From assembly GCF_002127325.2 (NCBI RefSeq), contig NC_035439.2, positions 138,199,901-138,263,900 on the forward strand: DNA of 64,000 bases, written 5' to 3'. Positions 1 through 12,400 of the stretch are shown piece after piece. The first letter of the stretch is position 1. Each line of letters opens with the position of its first letter. Source of the stretch: Helianthus annuus (taxonomy: Eukaryota; Streptophyta; Magnoliopsida; Asterales; Asteraceae). The notes under the pieces were generated by a model. That model made no database searches, had not been told where the DNA came from, and saw only the letters and a list, made by a program, of their open reading frames with translations. Position numbers and translations under genes: made by a program.

Positions 1-2439
1 GTTTGCAGCTGTTTAGCACCCAAAAACCACTTGCAAATGGTTTTTAACAATCCTATGGGCTCCCATGGGTTTGTAATTCAGTGGGCATGAGGTGTAGGGC
101 CGAGATTAAACGCTTGGGGAACAAGAAACGATCCTAACGGTTCCATGTTTCCTATAAATACCCAACCCCAAATTTATTCAAACCCACTTGATTCTGAGAT
201 TTTCTCTAAGTTGGAGTTATAAACACTTCATACCTGAGAAATACTCGGAAATCAATCTTGCGGGGACCTTCTGTAAGTATTCTTTCGCGTTTTTCTTTCG
301 TTTTAGCGTTAAAGTCAAACTGTGTTTGACTTTCTGCTTTGACCAGTTTATGGTCAACGCGAAGTTCGTTTGAACTTCATAACGTGAGCGTAATCACAAT
401 GGTTATAGTCCCTAGTGACTATACCTACTGATTACCACGTTATCTAGGCTCAGTGGCGAGTCGTAGTTTCGGCCAAAATGCGTTTTCTCGCGTATTTTGT
501 AACCAAACTACTCTAGGATGTCAAAACCGTTTGTTTTGATATCAAAACCCGTTTTCTAACTTAACTAAACATGTTTCGACATGTTTAGCTCGTCGCTTTT
601 TAGTTTAGTGCTTATGTAGAGTCGTAAGTCAAGCGGACTAAACACCCGCTTAGACTTTCGAACACGACCCGTTTGGTCGATCATTAGGATCCGACCAAAC
701 ACGTTTAGTGACCATAGTAGCGTAGGGAATAACCTTCCGGGGTTATACCTTATGGTCACTTAGGTTTGATTAGTCGCATGATAAGTAGTTTATGTGCCCT
801 TGGTAAATTACCAAAATATCCTTTTCATACATAATTGGTAATTAAGCATATGTAACCTAAACTTTTGACACGTAACTGATTATGTAACATAATTAAACAT
901 GTATGGGCATATAATACTTGTCATAGGACTAGTCAGACGTCTCGAACGCGCTTTTGCGTGTACGACGCGTTAAAGTAGCGTAAGCTACCTTAATGGGTCA
1001 CGATGGGTCGAAAGCACTTAGGTTAGGTTCCGATTTAGGATGTAGGATTTGTTAAACCATATCACATGAGTTCCAACACTCATTTGGTTTACAAGACCTC
1101 ATTCTGTCCGATCTCCCGATTTAGGCGCCTATTGTTTGACTAGTGGTTCGATTACTTAGTGCTACTTGATTTCTCTGGTTTGCTTAAGTTTGCTTGAGTT
1201 CTATTGATCGAGGATACTTTGCACTTCATGTGAGTACATAGTTCCCCTATTTTACTGTTTTTAAATGTTTTGGGGTGATTCATATGTACAAAATGTTTTC
1301 AAGGTTTAAACGATGATTTCAAAAACGATTAAAACGATTTTTACAAAACTAATAACGATTTCAATAATGTGAACAAAACTTGATGGTTGTAGTTACATAA
1401 CAAATGACATTCATTAATTTTGGCCGAACCGACCAGTATTAGGTTATGGTACCATAGGATCTGACAAATCCCGTTACTTTACTACACCCATGGTTATGTG
1501 TGGGGGTTGTGGGTAGCGACTGAATCTGATATTTGTTAACTTACCCTTTGGTGGTTTGTTAATACGAGAACGAGTTGAACGATGGACGAGTCACGAAGGT
1601 TTGAATGTTGTTAGCGAGACGACCATAAATAGTTTTTCACAATTAAAACGAGGATGATTTAAACGATTCTAAACGAGTTAACGATTTTCAAACGATTTTA
1701 AACGATTTGGGTGAACGATTGGTTTTTGATTAGTGTTTAGATAACGGGACGGGTGTAATGTGATGAAAGCATGGTGGATACGCCGCTGGTACTTCCTATA
1801 TATAAGTGTTTTCATCATATTACATATCGTGGCGTTATTTAGTTCACTTGGGTAAACGATTTTGAAACGATATCATACAACGATGTTTTACTAAGAGATA
1901 TAAACTAGACGAGTTTTTTTACAAGTTTTTACAAGATGTTTTACAAGTTGGTTTTCTAAAACAAATGTTTTTGGGTTAAGAAGCATGGCTACGAGATTTT
2001 ATAAATCATAATCAACTTGATTTGAGTTGGTTAACTATGTTGCAATACATTTTTCAAAACAAGGTTTGTATTTTGATTCTTGTAGTCTAATAAAGTACCG
2101 CGACATATAAACGAGCCATGATTCCGATACTCTTATAAAACCTATGTACTCGCCAGCATTTCTTTGCTGACTAAGTTTTTACATATGTTTCAGGTGTCGA
2201 TGCTTGATTGATTTCTAGGATGCATGCGTCACATAGGATCTGGACAAGGCCTTAGTGACATAATAACTATGATAGATGATATAAAACTTGTTTGTTCTAT
2301 GTGTTAAGACAATGTAATGTTTAATATTATCAATAAAACGAAACTATTTTTGAATCCATAGTTGCGAAACAATCATTCTGTTGCAACACTCCCCGACGTT
2401 TCCGCCACGGTTGTTGTCCTACGTGGTCGGGGTGTGACA
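1..2439 (+). mobile_element. Ty3/gypsy LTR, right part (copy 1)
   Basis: This matches bases 10386-12824 of the complete LTR at 9432-12824. It ends in GGGGTGTGACA, a typical CA terminus. The region is AT-rich with many short ACGATTT repeats at 1310-1390 and 1660-1720, and has no credible coding sequence. A TATA-like CTATAAATACCC at 152-163 could mark the LTR promoter, since it lies shortly upstream of a plausible 5' leader. The short open frames in it are chance frames, as they repeat unchanged in the second copy. Confidence 0.85.
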
Positions 2440-2734
2440 CGAGAGGCCTTCAACATCAAATAAAGTGTTCTTGAATCGAGAGAGCTAGTTAATACACAGA
2501 TGAAAGAATGAAGTTCAGAAGTAATACACGTCGACAATTTTAATTCGTTTATGTCCATACTTGAGTAAGTGTCGATCAAATTATAATATGAGTTTTAAGC
2601 CCCATTAGTGTTGTCCTCATGGCCAAATAGCTAATCTGGAAGTGTCATAATTGTTACTAGTTTACCATGATCTTGTGGGTTCACTTTTGATTGAGATTAG
2701 GGATCTTATGGCTAATGGTGTTTCTGTTTTGCAG

Positions 2735-2829
2735 ATCTCAGTCCTTAGCTAATATCTATTAATACTCAGAGATCACCTGCGGAAGCATTAGGCCCAAGTT
2801 CAATTGATCAAATTTTGTTTCTTCAACAG
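2735..2829 (+). pseudogene. Possible relic host exon (copy 1)
   Basis: A pyrimidine-rich tract ending TTTTGCAG precedes a 95-bp segment that ends CAACAG followed by GTAATC, an acceptor/donor layout. One frame reads TQRSPAEALGPSSIDQILFL, protein-like in composition, but it has an in-frame TAG near its beginning. No flanking exon is recognisable because the segment sits between an LTR end and a solo LTR. I do not recognise the family. It could be a captured or broken gene fragment, or chance. The remaining 2440-2972 shows nothing else. Confidence 0.25.
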
Positions 2830-2972
2830 GTAATCAACTCATTTCATCGCTATAGAAGCTGTAATATTTATGTCTGTGAGATAAAGTTTAGTGCAAGTTA
2901 ATTATCTTAACACCTAATTTCAACATGAAAGAATATAACTCATTATGATATAACAAAAAGAGTCATATTATT

Positions 2973-3605
2973 TGTTGAAAATGTTAAATGATTTAACATT
3001 AACAATTTAATACCTTACACTTGGATATTATAAAGTTTATAACGTTTGTTATATTTTTTGTGTGTAACATGTATATGGATCATGGGCTTCTCAACAAGGA
3101 TATGGGCTGCTTGATAAGACATTCATATGGGTTGCTATACACTGCTGGACATTTAAAGGTTGGGCTCCATAGAACTACTGGGCCAGCCCGGCGCATCCAT
3201 CAACACAGGGTTCACATTTCAAGTTATCAACTTTAGGTCATATGTTAAGTCCATTACCCGTATATGTTAATTAGGCCCATATCGCGTGTTATTTCATGTG
3301 GGTCAAGTCGGGTCGTGGGTCTCTATAAGTAAGTATGTTGTGGTTAGGGTTAGAGTGTGTTTTTTGTTCAGTATCTCTCAACATTAGACAGAGTCACAAT
3401 TCTCTTTCGTCTCTCTCTAGCACTCTGTATAGTTCTTATAAATCTAGGGTTTATAGTGTTTAACCCGTGTAGATTGTGTAAAAGATTGAAGTCCGTTCGT
3501 CATGTTGATGATTCGAGTCTTAGAGTTTGAAGAGTGTGTTGCGTCTGAGATTTGTTTCTTGTCTTTTTTGTTTAATGATAAAGTCTCTGAGTACCAATTT
3601 TGACA
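2973..3605 (+). mobile_element. Solo LTR, Ty1/copia-like (copy 1)
   Basis: A 633-bp segment starts TGTTGAAAATG, ends TTTTGACA, and is flanked by the perfect 5-bp repeat TTATT (2968-2972 and 3606-3610). TG...CA ends plus a 5-bp TSD are the signature of an LTR. No internal region or second LTR is present, so it is a solo LTR left by recombination between the two LTRs of one insertion. TCTATAAGTAAG near 3322 is a possible TATA region. The Ty1/copia assignment rests on the short length and the TGTTG start only. Confidence 0.85.
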
Positions 3606-3610
3606 TTATT

Positions 3611-4054
3611 GGAACACCCATGGTTCTTATTTTGACACCCTATATACGACTCGTATAGCCATGGTGTCAGACATCTCATGGCACATGGTGTCAGACATCT
3701 CATGGCACATGGTGTCACATGAGAACCCTATACACATCGTATAGCTCTATACAATGCGTATATAGTACAAGGTCTATAGTGTCACAAAGCTCATGAATGC
3801 TATTTGTGTACGTCACCCCAATACGACTCACATAGAGCTATACGAGTCATATAGAGGGTTAATTGTGTGGTTCCTTTGTCATTCTTTATGCTTTATACAC
3901 AACATAGGCACAAAGGTTTATTCATTTGAGTATTTAAAAAATTAAACATTTCAACATTCATACAATTCAAATCACATTCATATTATGTAATTCAAACACG
4001 AGCATGTTAGATATGTCTTGGTGGGATAACAACATTTTTTGGAGAATCATCATC
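3611..4054. other. Noncoding spacer with palindromic CGTATAG motifs
   Basis: No gene is visible. The stretch is notable for repeated near-palindromes around ACGACTCGTATAG and CTATACGAGTCATATAG (3645-3660, 3732-3765, 3823-3860). Similar pieces recur on the far side of the solo LTR at 7676-7755 (TATACGAC, GAATCGTATACG). This suggests one repeat-rich locus later split by the 3-kb LTR insertion. Confidence 0.5.
3660..3720. repeat. 24-bp tandem repeat, about 2.5 units (copy 1)
   Basis: The unit begins CATGGTGTCAGACATCTCAT and is repeated twice exactly (3660-3683, 3684-3707), with a partial third unit to 3720. It is recopied at 14045-14105. Confidence 0.9.
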
Positions 4055-4059
4055 CAACA

Positions 4060-7000
4060 TGTAACACTCGTTCCTGTTTTTACCGAATATTTTAAATATT
4101 CAGATTATTAGGTCCTAATTTATTATTATTATTATTACTTTTTTATAACACATAACTTACAAGTCTTGGTTAACTTATAACCAAGACAAACTTACGTAAT
4201 AATTTATTGCACATACATTGCAGCCTAAAACATTAAGGCTTTAGAATCGAAAACTTTGTTACGCGTGAGCATATTTTTATCTTTCTGAAAAGATGTTCCT
4301 AAGGAGGTGGCGTTTAAGAGTGTTTGGTTCTTTGCGTGCTTGATTGTTTGTCCGGTACTAGCCCTTATATAAACCTGTCATACACCAAAAACGATTAGTG
4401 TTTATATTTCTTTTGTGATAACGGATCAAAAATGACAAAAGCAAGTGTTTTAATCAATTGGGAGTCTGTCGTGTATCGCGACAGAAATGCCTTTAGACGT
4501 CGCGTGCTGCGACGGCTAATACGTGCACTTACTAATATGTGCACTTTGCTGAAGCGTGCACTTCGCTAATATGAGCACTTTGCTGAAGTGTGCACTTCGC
4601 TAACTTTTCCTTTTAAGCCTCAAACCCGATATCCACAATGTGGACATGGTTTCTTAAATTTCCAATTCTTTCGTTCGGTTTAGTGTTTTACCCAACCGAG
4701 TATTTTTGCTCAATGCTTCAATTTCTTTATTCTCATTCTTATTTTCTTTTCCCAAACTACAATTATATATAAATATCACAAATTCTTTCAGTTTGAAGCT
4801 TTACACAACCGACCCGTTAAGAAGGCATTGAGCTTTCTAGCTCAAACCTCCAATACTCCTTATCATTGTTTACTCCATTAACTCCCAACCATAACCGAAA
4901 TTATGGTTGGTTTCATTGGACAATGCATTAGCATTCCTAAGCTTTCTTTCGGTTAGGCATTTTACCCAAGCCCATTATCCGAGGGCATTTTAGTTAATTT
5001 AAAGTCTTTTTCCAAACCGGGGGACTTTTATAAGTTTAAATGAAAACTAGTGGACACGTTTAGCTCGTTATCCTATTAAAGATTTCTAATGTCCTCTTAC
5101 TTTAAAACTCATTTTAGCCATGTTTCAGGACTCATGAGGTGGTTTGTTATCCATTGGCTAGCTCAACCACCTTTCGTTGTGTCCTAAGCCCTTGCCCAAA
5201 AGTATGACCCATTACAAATACCTGGCAGGGTCAAAGTAATGAACCGTTACCAATACCTTTCGATTCCCTTTGTTAATTTGTGGCAATGCATGCCCTTACC
5301 ATTAAGCTTCTCTGTAGATAAAGAACTCAACTAGACAAAGCACTAAATACCAAATTCAAATCGTGATAACATCACCATTTGACCCGTATAACCCGTCTGT
5401 CCATTTGACCCATTCTTGGTTTACCCTTTATGCGTCTCAACCTAACAATTTATTGTTTATCACCAATATGTGTTCAACTTAGTTTTTACCCATTTGGCCC
5501 GTTATGGTTCACACTAAAGGGTCTCCTCTTAACAAGTTATTGTTTTATCACCAAAATGTGATTCAACTTCGTTTTTACCCATTTGACCCGTTATGGTTCA
5601 CACCATAGGGTCATCTTAACAAGTTATTGTTTTATCAACAAAATAAAGTTCCCTATAGTTTTACTCATTTTGATATGTTCCATGGTTTTCACCATGGGGT
5701 CAAATCTTAACACTTCCTCATTTATAACCAAAATATAGTTCGTCATAATTTTTCTCATTTTGACCCGTTTTATGGTTTCACCATGGGGCCACATCTTATC
5801 AATATCTCATTTATCACCAAAATACTTTTCATCACATAAGTTGAGACTCTATTTTAGGAAGTGTAAGCTTTACTTACATTGCGCCTGTTCGAGCTTCCTC
5901 GCGCATTTGACTCATTCCTTTTCAAGCTCACACCTAGCTTGTTAAGAGTCAAACTATCACATCTATCCACAAGATGATTATATTAATCAATAAATACCAT
6001 GATCATCATCCTTTTGTTTTTTTTTTATACCTTATTTATCATTCCATTCTATTTTAGGTCCGTTTGACCTTTAAAAGTCAAACTGCCAATTGACATACCT
6101 AGATACGCTAACAATTCAATAAAACTTACTTAGGTATTTTATCGAACACTTGGTTTGCATCATTATTATCATATTAGCTTAATATGCCAACCAAAATTAT
6201 CATGTTTCTTACAACTTAACAAGTTCATACGCTTATAAGCATCAAGTTAACATAAACTTTCAATTATTATAAGCTAATTCATCAAACTATCATACAAGAA
6301 TTTGAGGCTTTCATACTTCGGTTAACACCCACTTCAACACATATATGAACACTCATCCAAATCTCTAAGTTACTCAAGCATTTCATGATTTCTTATAAGT
6401 ATGATGGTTATAAGAATTACTATAATCATCAATTTACATTTTATGGCTAATATCACACTAAATCTCCATTTTTCATGCATCCTCTTTAGAAGGAAACCTA
6501 CCAAAAGTGAAATTTCAACATACTTTAGGTTTGAAATAGCTAGATGGTTCAAAATCCTCAATCATGCGAGGAAAACTATCTGATTTCACCTTCAATTTAC
6601 TAAATTTGTTGGATTGAACTTAGAGAGGATATCTCTCTCTCTCTCTAAAACACGACACACACTACACTCTTTCTTGAGTTTTTTTTGTTTTCCCCCTTTT
6701 CACTCACCTCTTTCATACTTAACCAATTTTAGTCGCTTAGTTTTGGTTAGTATTTTGTTTGCTTATAACTCACTTAACCTTCACTAATAGACAACAATGT
6801 TAACTAGGTTAACATTCCAAGTTGCATACTTCATGTTAAATATCAAACGAACATGATAATTCAAATTATTAAATTTAGGGATGCTATAAACTGATTTCAT
6901 TTAAGTCCGATAGCTTGAGCCTTTTATAACTTTATCTTCTATAAAGCATTTATTTATCTTAATTAGCGTTCTTTTTATATTTAAATACTAACGCTTACCG

Positions 7001-7086
7001 GGTTGATCTTTACTAATAATGGTGTTTTACCCGCTCATCCGTAGTTAATTTGGTTTAATTACCAAATTTGTTTTCGGGATGTTATA
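4060..7086 (-). mobile_element. Solo LTR, Ty3/gypsy-like, 3.0 kb (copy 1)
   Basis: The segment begins TGTAACACTCG, ends CGGGATGTTATA, and is flanked by the perfect 5-bp repeat CAACA (4055-4059 and 7087-7091). The expected terminal ACA has become ATA, a single C-to-T change. The ends are inverted versions of each other (TGTAACA/TGTTAtA). Length and layout match the long LTRs of chromovirus-type Ty3 elements in this window. On the minus strand there is a CT-rich stretch (6635-6650) like the presumed transcript leader of the 48.7-kb element, hence the orientation. There is no internal domain, so it is a solo LTR. Open frames inside it are not genes. Confidence 0.8.
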
Positions 7087-7091
7087 CAACA

Positions 7092-7349
7092 TGAGCACAT
7101 TAATTTCGGTAAAATATTTACCACTTGTTTTGTTTATGAAATACTTATCACACCACAGGGGTCAGGTGCACGTAGGATCCACCGGGGCTAGGCGTAAGTT
7201 TATGATAGTGTGTTGTCTTTTTTTTTTTGTAGCTCGCATTTTGATGTATTTTGTTATCTATGTACAAACGTATTATGTATTTATATATGAAATTTTAGTT
7301 GTTTATATATGTGATGTTTATTTACAATGTTTTAATTGTTTGGTTGGCT
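7092..7349. other. Spacer, nothing recognised (copy 1)
   Basis: AT-rich sequence flanking the solo LTR. A short pyrimidine tract followed by TTGTAG at 7217-7230 resembles a splice acceptor, but no exon is supported. Confidence 0.4.
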
Positions 7350-7596
7350 ACGTATAATGTATAATACGACACAACACAATACAATACGATACGACACGTG
7401 TTGATATAATACGACACGATTCAATATGCTCGGTTGGTAACGTATAATGTATAATATGATTCTACACGATATGATACAATATGACACGACACATAATGAT
7501 ACAGTACGATACAATTCAATACAAGACGTATAAAATGTTTAAACATTAAATCGAATAAATATGCAATACGACACGACACGACACCATACGATAAAA
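7350..7596. repeat. Degenerate ATACGACACG satellite (copy 1)
   Basis: About 250 bp built from variants of ATACGACACG, ACAATACGAT and CGTATAATGTATAAT in irregular order. It is recopied at 17733-17979. There is no coding potential; the minus-strand open frame rich in Tyr/Ile/Cys is a by-product of the repeat. Confidence 0.8.
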
Positions 7597-8244
7597 TAAA
7601 GAAAATTAATATTTAAAAAAATAAATAAATTTAACACCTAGATTTTGCGATTTTTGAGGGATAAAATTCATTTGCCTCATATACGACCAGCAACCAGACC
7701 CGAACTTACAATATCCAGTTGTTTAACGTAAGCCCTATATGAATCGTATACGTGGCAACCAAGTGTCAAATTAAACACTTAACTGTCCAAATAGAGCGAG
7801 CAAAAAGAAGTTAGAACCTCACAAGTCACACCACATGAATTTGGCTGGGAAATACATGTGATTAAACAAGGATGAGGAGAAAATAACAATCATTTTATTA
7901 AAACCATATAATACATAATTTTGTTTATCATGTATGTAATAATATAGAACTAACTTACACGCACGGATTATCTATATATACTATATTATAATGCATAAGA
8001 GAGAAATATTTTAAGATACACAAAAGTTAATGACTTTTTTTAGTTTAAGGACAATTACATATATCTTCCTACAAACTTCATAAATTACATATTTACCCAA
8101 GGCAAAAACTAAATTACATAGTTCCCCTTTTTAAAAACTAAAAATATTAAATATATCCATTTAATAAAAAAATATATTAGAGAATGACTATTTTACCCTT
8201 TTTCTATTAAACCATAAAAATTTCAAATTTACCCTTTTAAGTGG
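7597..8244. other. AT-rich spacer, nothing recognised
   Basis: The sequence is A/T-rich with short runs, including ACATATTTACCC-like phrases around 8050-8200 that resemble the ends of plant MITEs. I could not define a matching terminal inverted repeat. Confidence 0.4.
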
Positions 8245-8471
8245 TAGCTATTTTTTGCCATTTCTTTTAATTTTTTTCCGTTCATTAAGCCTTTTTTTTT
8301 CTTTCAGTTATCGGATTTAGTTTCTTTAATTTTTTCAACAATCATCCAAGTGTAGAAATAGCTATTTTTTGCCATTTCTTTTAATTTTTTCCCGTTCATT
8401 ATGCCTTTTTTTCTTTTAGTTATCGGATTTTAGTTTCTTTAATTTTTTCAACAATCATCCAAGTGTAGAAA
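8245..8471. repeat. 114-bp direct tandem duplication (copy 1)
   Basis: TAGCTATTTTTTGCCATTTC starts at 8245 and again at 8359. The two units (8245-8358, 8359-8471) differ by a few bases and T-run lengths. It is recopied at 18628-18854. Confidence 0.9.
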
Positions 8472-9077
8472 ATAAGTGTTAAAGTTGCAACTCTGACCCG
8501 TGTGGGTACTCGATGAATGCTGTAGGAGACCCGTGTGAGTTCTCTGAAAGATCTCAACTTGGATGTGAAAGGGTAGGGTGTTGAAGAAACGAAGTTTGAA
8601 GTGTTGGGTGGGTTGATGGTTTACTATGGTTTTGTAAGGGGCGGGGGGGGGGGGGTCGATTCTGCATAGGTGTTGGAGTGAAACTAAGAATGAGGAGTAA
8701 AGAGGTGTGTGTTGTTGATTACTGATGAACTAAGGGGGTATTTTGATGTATTATCTACCATCTGTTTGGTTTTCTTTTTCACTGATACAATGTGGAAGGA
8801 AGATTTATAAAGACATTGGATTTAATATTATAGGTATAGTATTGCAAGAAGAAAGGTGTGCATTATAGAATGAACAGAGCATGCACTACTTACTTTGATC
8901 AAAGCGTATTGTATAGTGAACAGTTGGGATGAAGAAGCTATGTGCTTGTGCGAGCACAAGGAAGCTAAAAGGTGTTTGTGAAAGTAGTAGGATAAGAGAT
9001 ACAAACCAAGTGTTGAATGGCGGCCTGATAACATTATTTGAAACACACTGATTATTGCTTATTGCACGATCGATGAT
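8472..9077. other. Spacer with a pure G-run, no supported gene
   Basis: It holds a G homopolymer near 8643-8655 (13 G here, 16 in the second copy). A stretch at 8490-8600 is less AT-rich and could be an old coding fragment, but no frame is convincing. It ends at the duplication breakpoint. Confidence 0.4.
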
Positions 9078-9396
9078 TTATGTTGATGAGATTATATCAC
9101 GACATGATGTTCCTTTGGATATTCACCCGACTTTTCAAGTGTCCAATTTGCGAAAGTGTTTAGCTAACGCTAATCTTCACATTCCTCTCAACGATATTCG
9201 AATCAATGAAACAATGCACTTTGTCGAGAAACCCGTGGAGATCATGGACCGAACTTTCAAACAGATGAAGAACAAACGGATTCGATTGGTAAAAATTCGC
9301 TGGGAATCCAAACGTGGCCCAGAGTTTACTTGGGAACGTGAGGACCAGATGAAGGCGAAATATCCGCATTTGTTTTCACAAGCTTCCTCTAGTTAA
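9078..9396 (+). pseudogene. Ty3/gypsy pol 3' fragment (integrase piece + chromodomain-like end)
   Basis: The frame opens with YVDEIISRHDVPLD, the middle of a Ty3 integrase core, then jumps directly to HPTFQVSNLRKC, the conserved region after integrase. It ends with a chromodomain-like tail (VKIRWESKRGPEFTWE, then YPHLF) and TAA at 9394-9396. The intact pol at 51578-54919 carries both motifs about 220 residues apart, so an in-frame internal deletion near 9123 removed the integrase DDE core. It is followed by a purine-rich tract (GTAGGGGAGAC) and the LTR, the standard 3' end of such elements. The left edge is the duplication breakpoint, so the rest of pol is missing. Confidence 0.88.
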
Positions 9397-9431
9397 AATT
9401 TCGGGACGAAATTTCCTGAAGTAGGGGAGAC
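9397..9431 (+). other. Polypurine tract region before the LTR
   Basis: AATTTCGGGACGAAATTTC, then GTAGGGGAGAC at 9421-9431, sit immediately before TGTGACA. The same phrases occur on the minus strand beside the LTR at 51519, so this is the plus-strand primer (PPT) region of the element. Confidence 0.75.
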
Positions 9432-12400
9432 TGTGACAACTGTGTTCTGTAGTCGTGGTGCGATGTAAAACTATGTTGATTGTTAATAAAACAATGTGCT
9501 TTGGTGTTATTAGATGTGTTTTTGTGTTATTATGTGAGTATTTGTGTTTGGTGATTTTGCAATTCGATTCGATTCCTATTTCAAGCTCTAAATCACTTTC
9601 TGGAAGGTTATATGCGCACGAATGCGTAAATATAACCAGTTTAACGCAACAAACACTCCGGAATAGTGAAATAGGCTTAACATACCTTAAATAACCTCCA
9701 CATAACTTAGAAATAAGTTTTGGATGGTTCGGTGTGTTAAAATCAACCTTGTTCGATCACAGGGACTATTTGTGTCAAACTGCGAAACTATACCGATTTG
9801 TATGGTAACGAACATTCCGGTACTTGATCATAAGTTAAACATACCCTAAATAACCTTTACATAGCTTAGAAATAGGCTTTGAGGGGTTCGGTATGCTAAA
9901 ACAAACTTTATTGATCATTAGGGACTAAAAGCGTCAAAAAGTGCATAAGTTTGCATTTTCACGCATATCTTACGTTCTGAATACATCCGGACATCCAAAA
10001 ATTTATGTAAGCATTAAAATATTTTATTTTAGTGTTTGGCATGATAAAATTCCATTCGTCGCTTAATTTGGATCGTCTTTGCGTTCGTTACGACTTCCGT
10101 CGTAATTAAGCGAATAACGCAACCGTACGACCAAACGAACCGACATCTGAGATATTTTTGAGCATGTTTTGAGTCCCTATACTTTAACTTCATTTTGGAG
10201 CCTTGAAATGGGGTTAACGGGGCTTAAACGTGTTGAAAATGGACTTAAAAGCATGCAGGGGCTAAAACTGTCATTTCTGAAAGTTTGTGCTGATCAGACA
10301 AGCCCAGGCGGCCCGCCTGAGTTTGTGTGTATCCTGATGCGGGCCGCATGGCCTCCCCAGATATGCAATTTTGTTGCAAACAGCTGTTTGCAGCTGTTTA
10401 GCACCCAAAAACCACTTGCAAATGGTTTTTAACAATCCTATGGGCTCCCATGGGTTTGTAATTCAGTGGGCATGAGGTGTAGGGCCGAGATTAAACGCTT
10501 GGGGAACAAGAAACGATCCTAACGGTTCCATGTTTCCTATAAATACCCAACCCCAAATTTATTCAAACCCACTTGATTCTGAGATTTTCTCTAAGTTGGA
10601 GTTATAAACACTTCATACCTGAGAAATACTCGGAAATCAATCTTGCGGGGACCTTCTGTAAGTATTCTTTCGCGTTTTTCTTTCGTTTTAGCGTTAAAGT
10701 CAAACTGTGTTTGACTTTCTGCTTTGACCAGTTTATGGTCAACGCGAAGTTCGTTTGAACTTCATAACGTGAGCGTAATCACAATGGTTATAGTCCCTAG
10801 TGACTATACCTACTGATTACCACGTTATCTAGGCTCAGTGGCGAGTCGTAGTTTCGGCCAAAATGCGTTTTCTCGCGTATTTTGTAACCAAACTACTCTA
10901 GGATGTCAAAACCGTTTGTTTTGATATCAAAACCCGTTTTCTAACTTAACTAAACATGTTTCGACATGTTTAGCTCGTCGCTTTTTAGTTTAGTGCTTAT
11001 GTAGAGTCGTAAGTCAAGCGGACTAAACACCCGCTTAGACTTTCGAACACGACCCGTTTGGTCGATCATTAGGATCCGACCAAACACGTTTAGTGACCAT
11101 AGTAGCGTAGGGAATAACCTTCCGGGGTTATACCTTATGGTCACTTAGGTTTGATTAGTCGCATGATAAGTAGTTTATGTGCCCTTGGTAAATTACCAAA
11201 ATATCCTTTTCATACATAATTGGTAATTAAGCATATGTAACCTAAACTTTTGACACGTAACTGATTATGTAACATAATTAAACATGTATGGGCATATAAT
11301 ACTTGTCATAGGACTAGTCAGACGTCTCGAACGCGCTTTTGCGTGTACGACGCGTTAAAGTAGCGTAAGCTACCTTAATGGGTCACGATGGGTCGAAAGC
11401 ACTTAGGTTAGGTTCCGATTTAGGATGTAGGATTTGTTAAACCATATCACATGAGTTCCAACACTCATTTGGTTTACAAGACCTCATTCTGTCCGATCTC
11501 CCGATTTAGGCGCCTATTGTTTGACTAGTGGTTCGATTACTTAGTGCTACTTGATTTCTCTGGTTTGCTTAAGTTTGCTTGAGTTCTATTGATCGAGGAT
11601 ACTTTGCACTTCATGTGAGTACATAGTTCCCCTATTTTACTGTTTTTAAATGTTTTGGGGTGATTCATATGTACAAAATGTTTTCAAGGTTTAAACGATG
11701 ATTTCAAAAACGATTAAAACGATTTTTACAAAACTAATAACGATTTCAATAATGTGAACAAAACTTGATGGTTGTAGTTACATAACAAATGACATTCATT
11801 AATTTTGGCCGAACCGACCAGTATTAGGTTATGGTACCATAGGATCTGACAAATCCCGTTACTTTACTACACCCATGGTTATGTGTGGGGGTTGTGGGTA
11901 GCGACTGAATCTGATATTTGTTAACTTACCCTTTGGTGGTTTGTTAATACGAGAACGAGTTGAACGATGGACGAGTCACGAAGGTTTGAATGTTGTTAGC
12001 GAGACGACCATAAATAGTTTTTCACAATTAAAACGAGGATGATTTAAACGATTCTAAACGAGTTAACGATTTTCAAACGATTTTAAACGATTTGGGTGAA
12101 CGATTGGTTTTTGATTAGTGTTTAGATAACGGGACGGGTGTAATGTGATGAAAGCATGGTGGATACGCCGCTGGTACTTCCTATATATAAGTGTTTTCAT
12201 CATATTACATATCGTGGCGTTATTTAGTTCACTTGGGTAAACGATTTTGAAACGATATCATACAACGATGTTTTACTAAGAGATATAAACTAGACGAGTT
12301 TTTTTACAAGTTTTTACAAGATGTTTTACAAGTTGGTTTTCTAAAACAAATGTTTTTGGGTTAAGAAGCATGGCTACGAGATTTTATAAATCATAATCAA

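Larger units (their letters stand above)
1..9077. repeat. Tandem segmental duplication, copy 1 (left part outside window)
   Basis: Bases 1-9077 recur at 10386-19463 in the same orientation. Comparing the text by eye I find four differences: a T-run at 4273 (5 vs 4), a T/C change at 4520 vs 14904, a T-run near 6020 (10 vs 9) and a G-run near 8643 (13 vs 16). Identity ends exactly after the shared string CGATCGATGAT. The copy continues into Ty3 integrase sequence at 9078, while the second copy continues into different DNA at 19464. The junction 9077/9078 is therefore the duplication breakpoint. Such identity means a very recent event or an assembly duplication. Confidence 0.93.

Noticed and set aside
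188..373. Short plus-strand open frame repeated at 10573-10758, and similar short frames throughout 1-19463
   Set aside because: They lie inside LTRs or solo LTRs, show no domain or gene structure, and exist twice only because of the tandem duplication.
7079..7357. 92-codon frame (copy at 17462)
   Set aside because: It straddles a solo-LTR end and the ACGAC satellite; composition is low-complexity Tyr/Phe/Val and there is no family resemblance.
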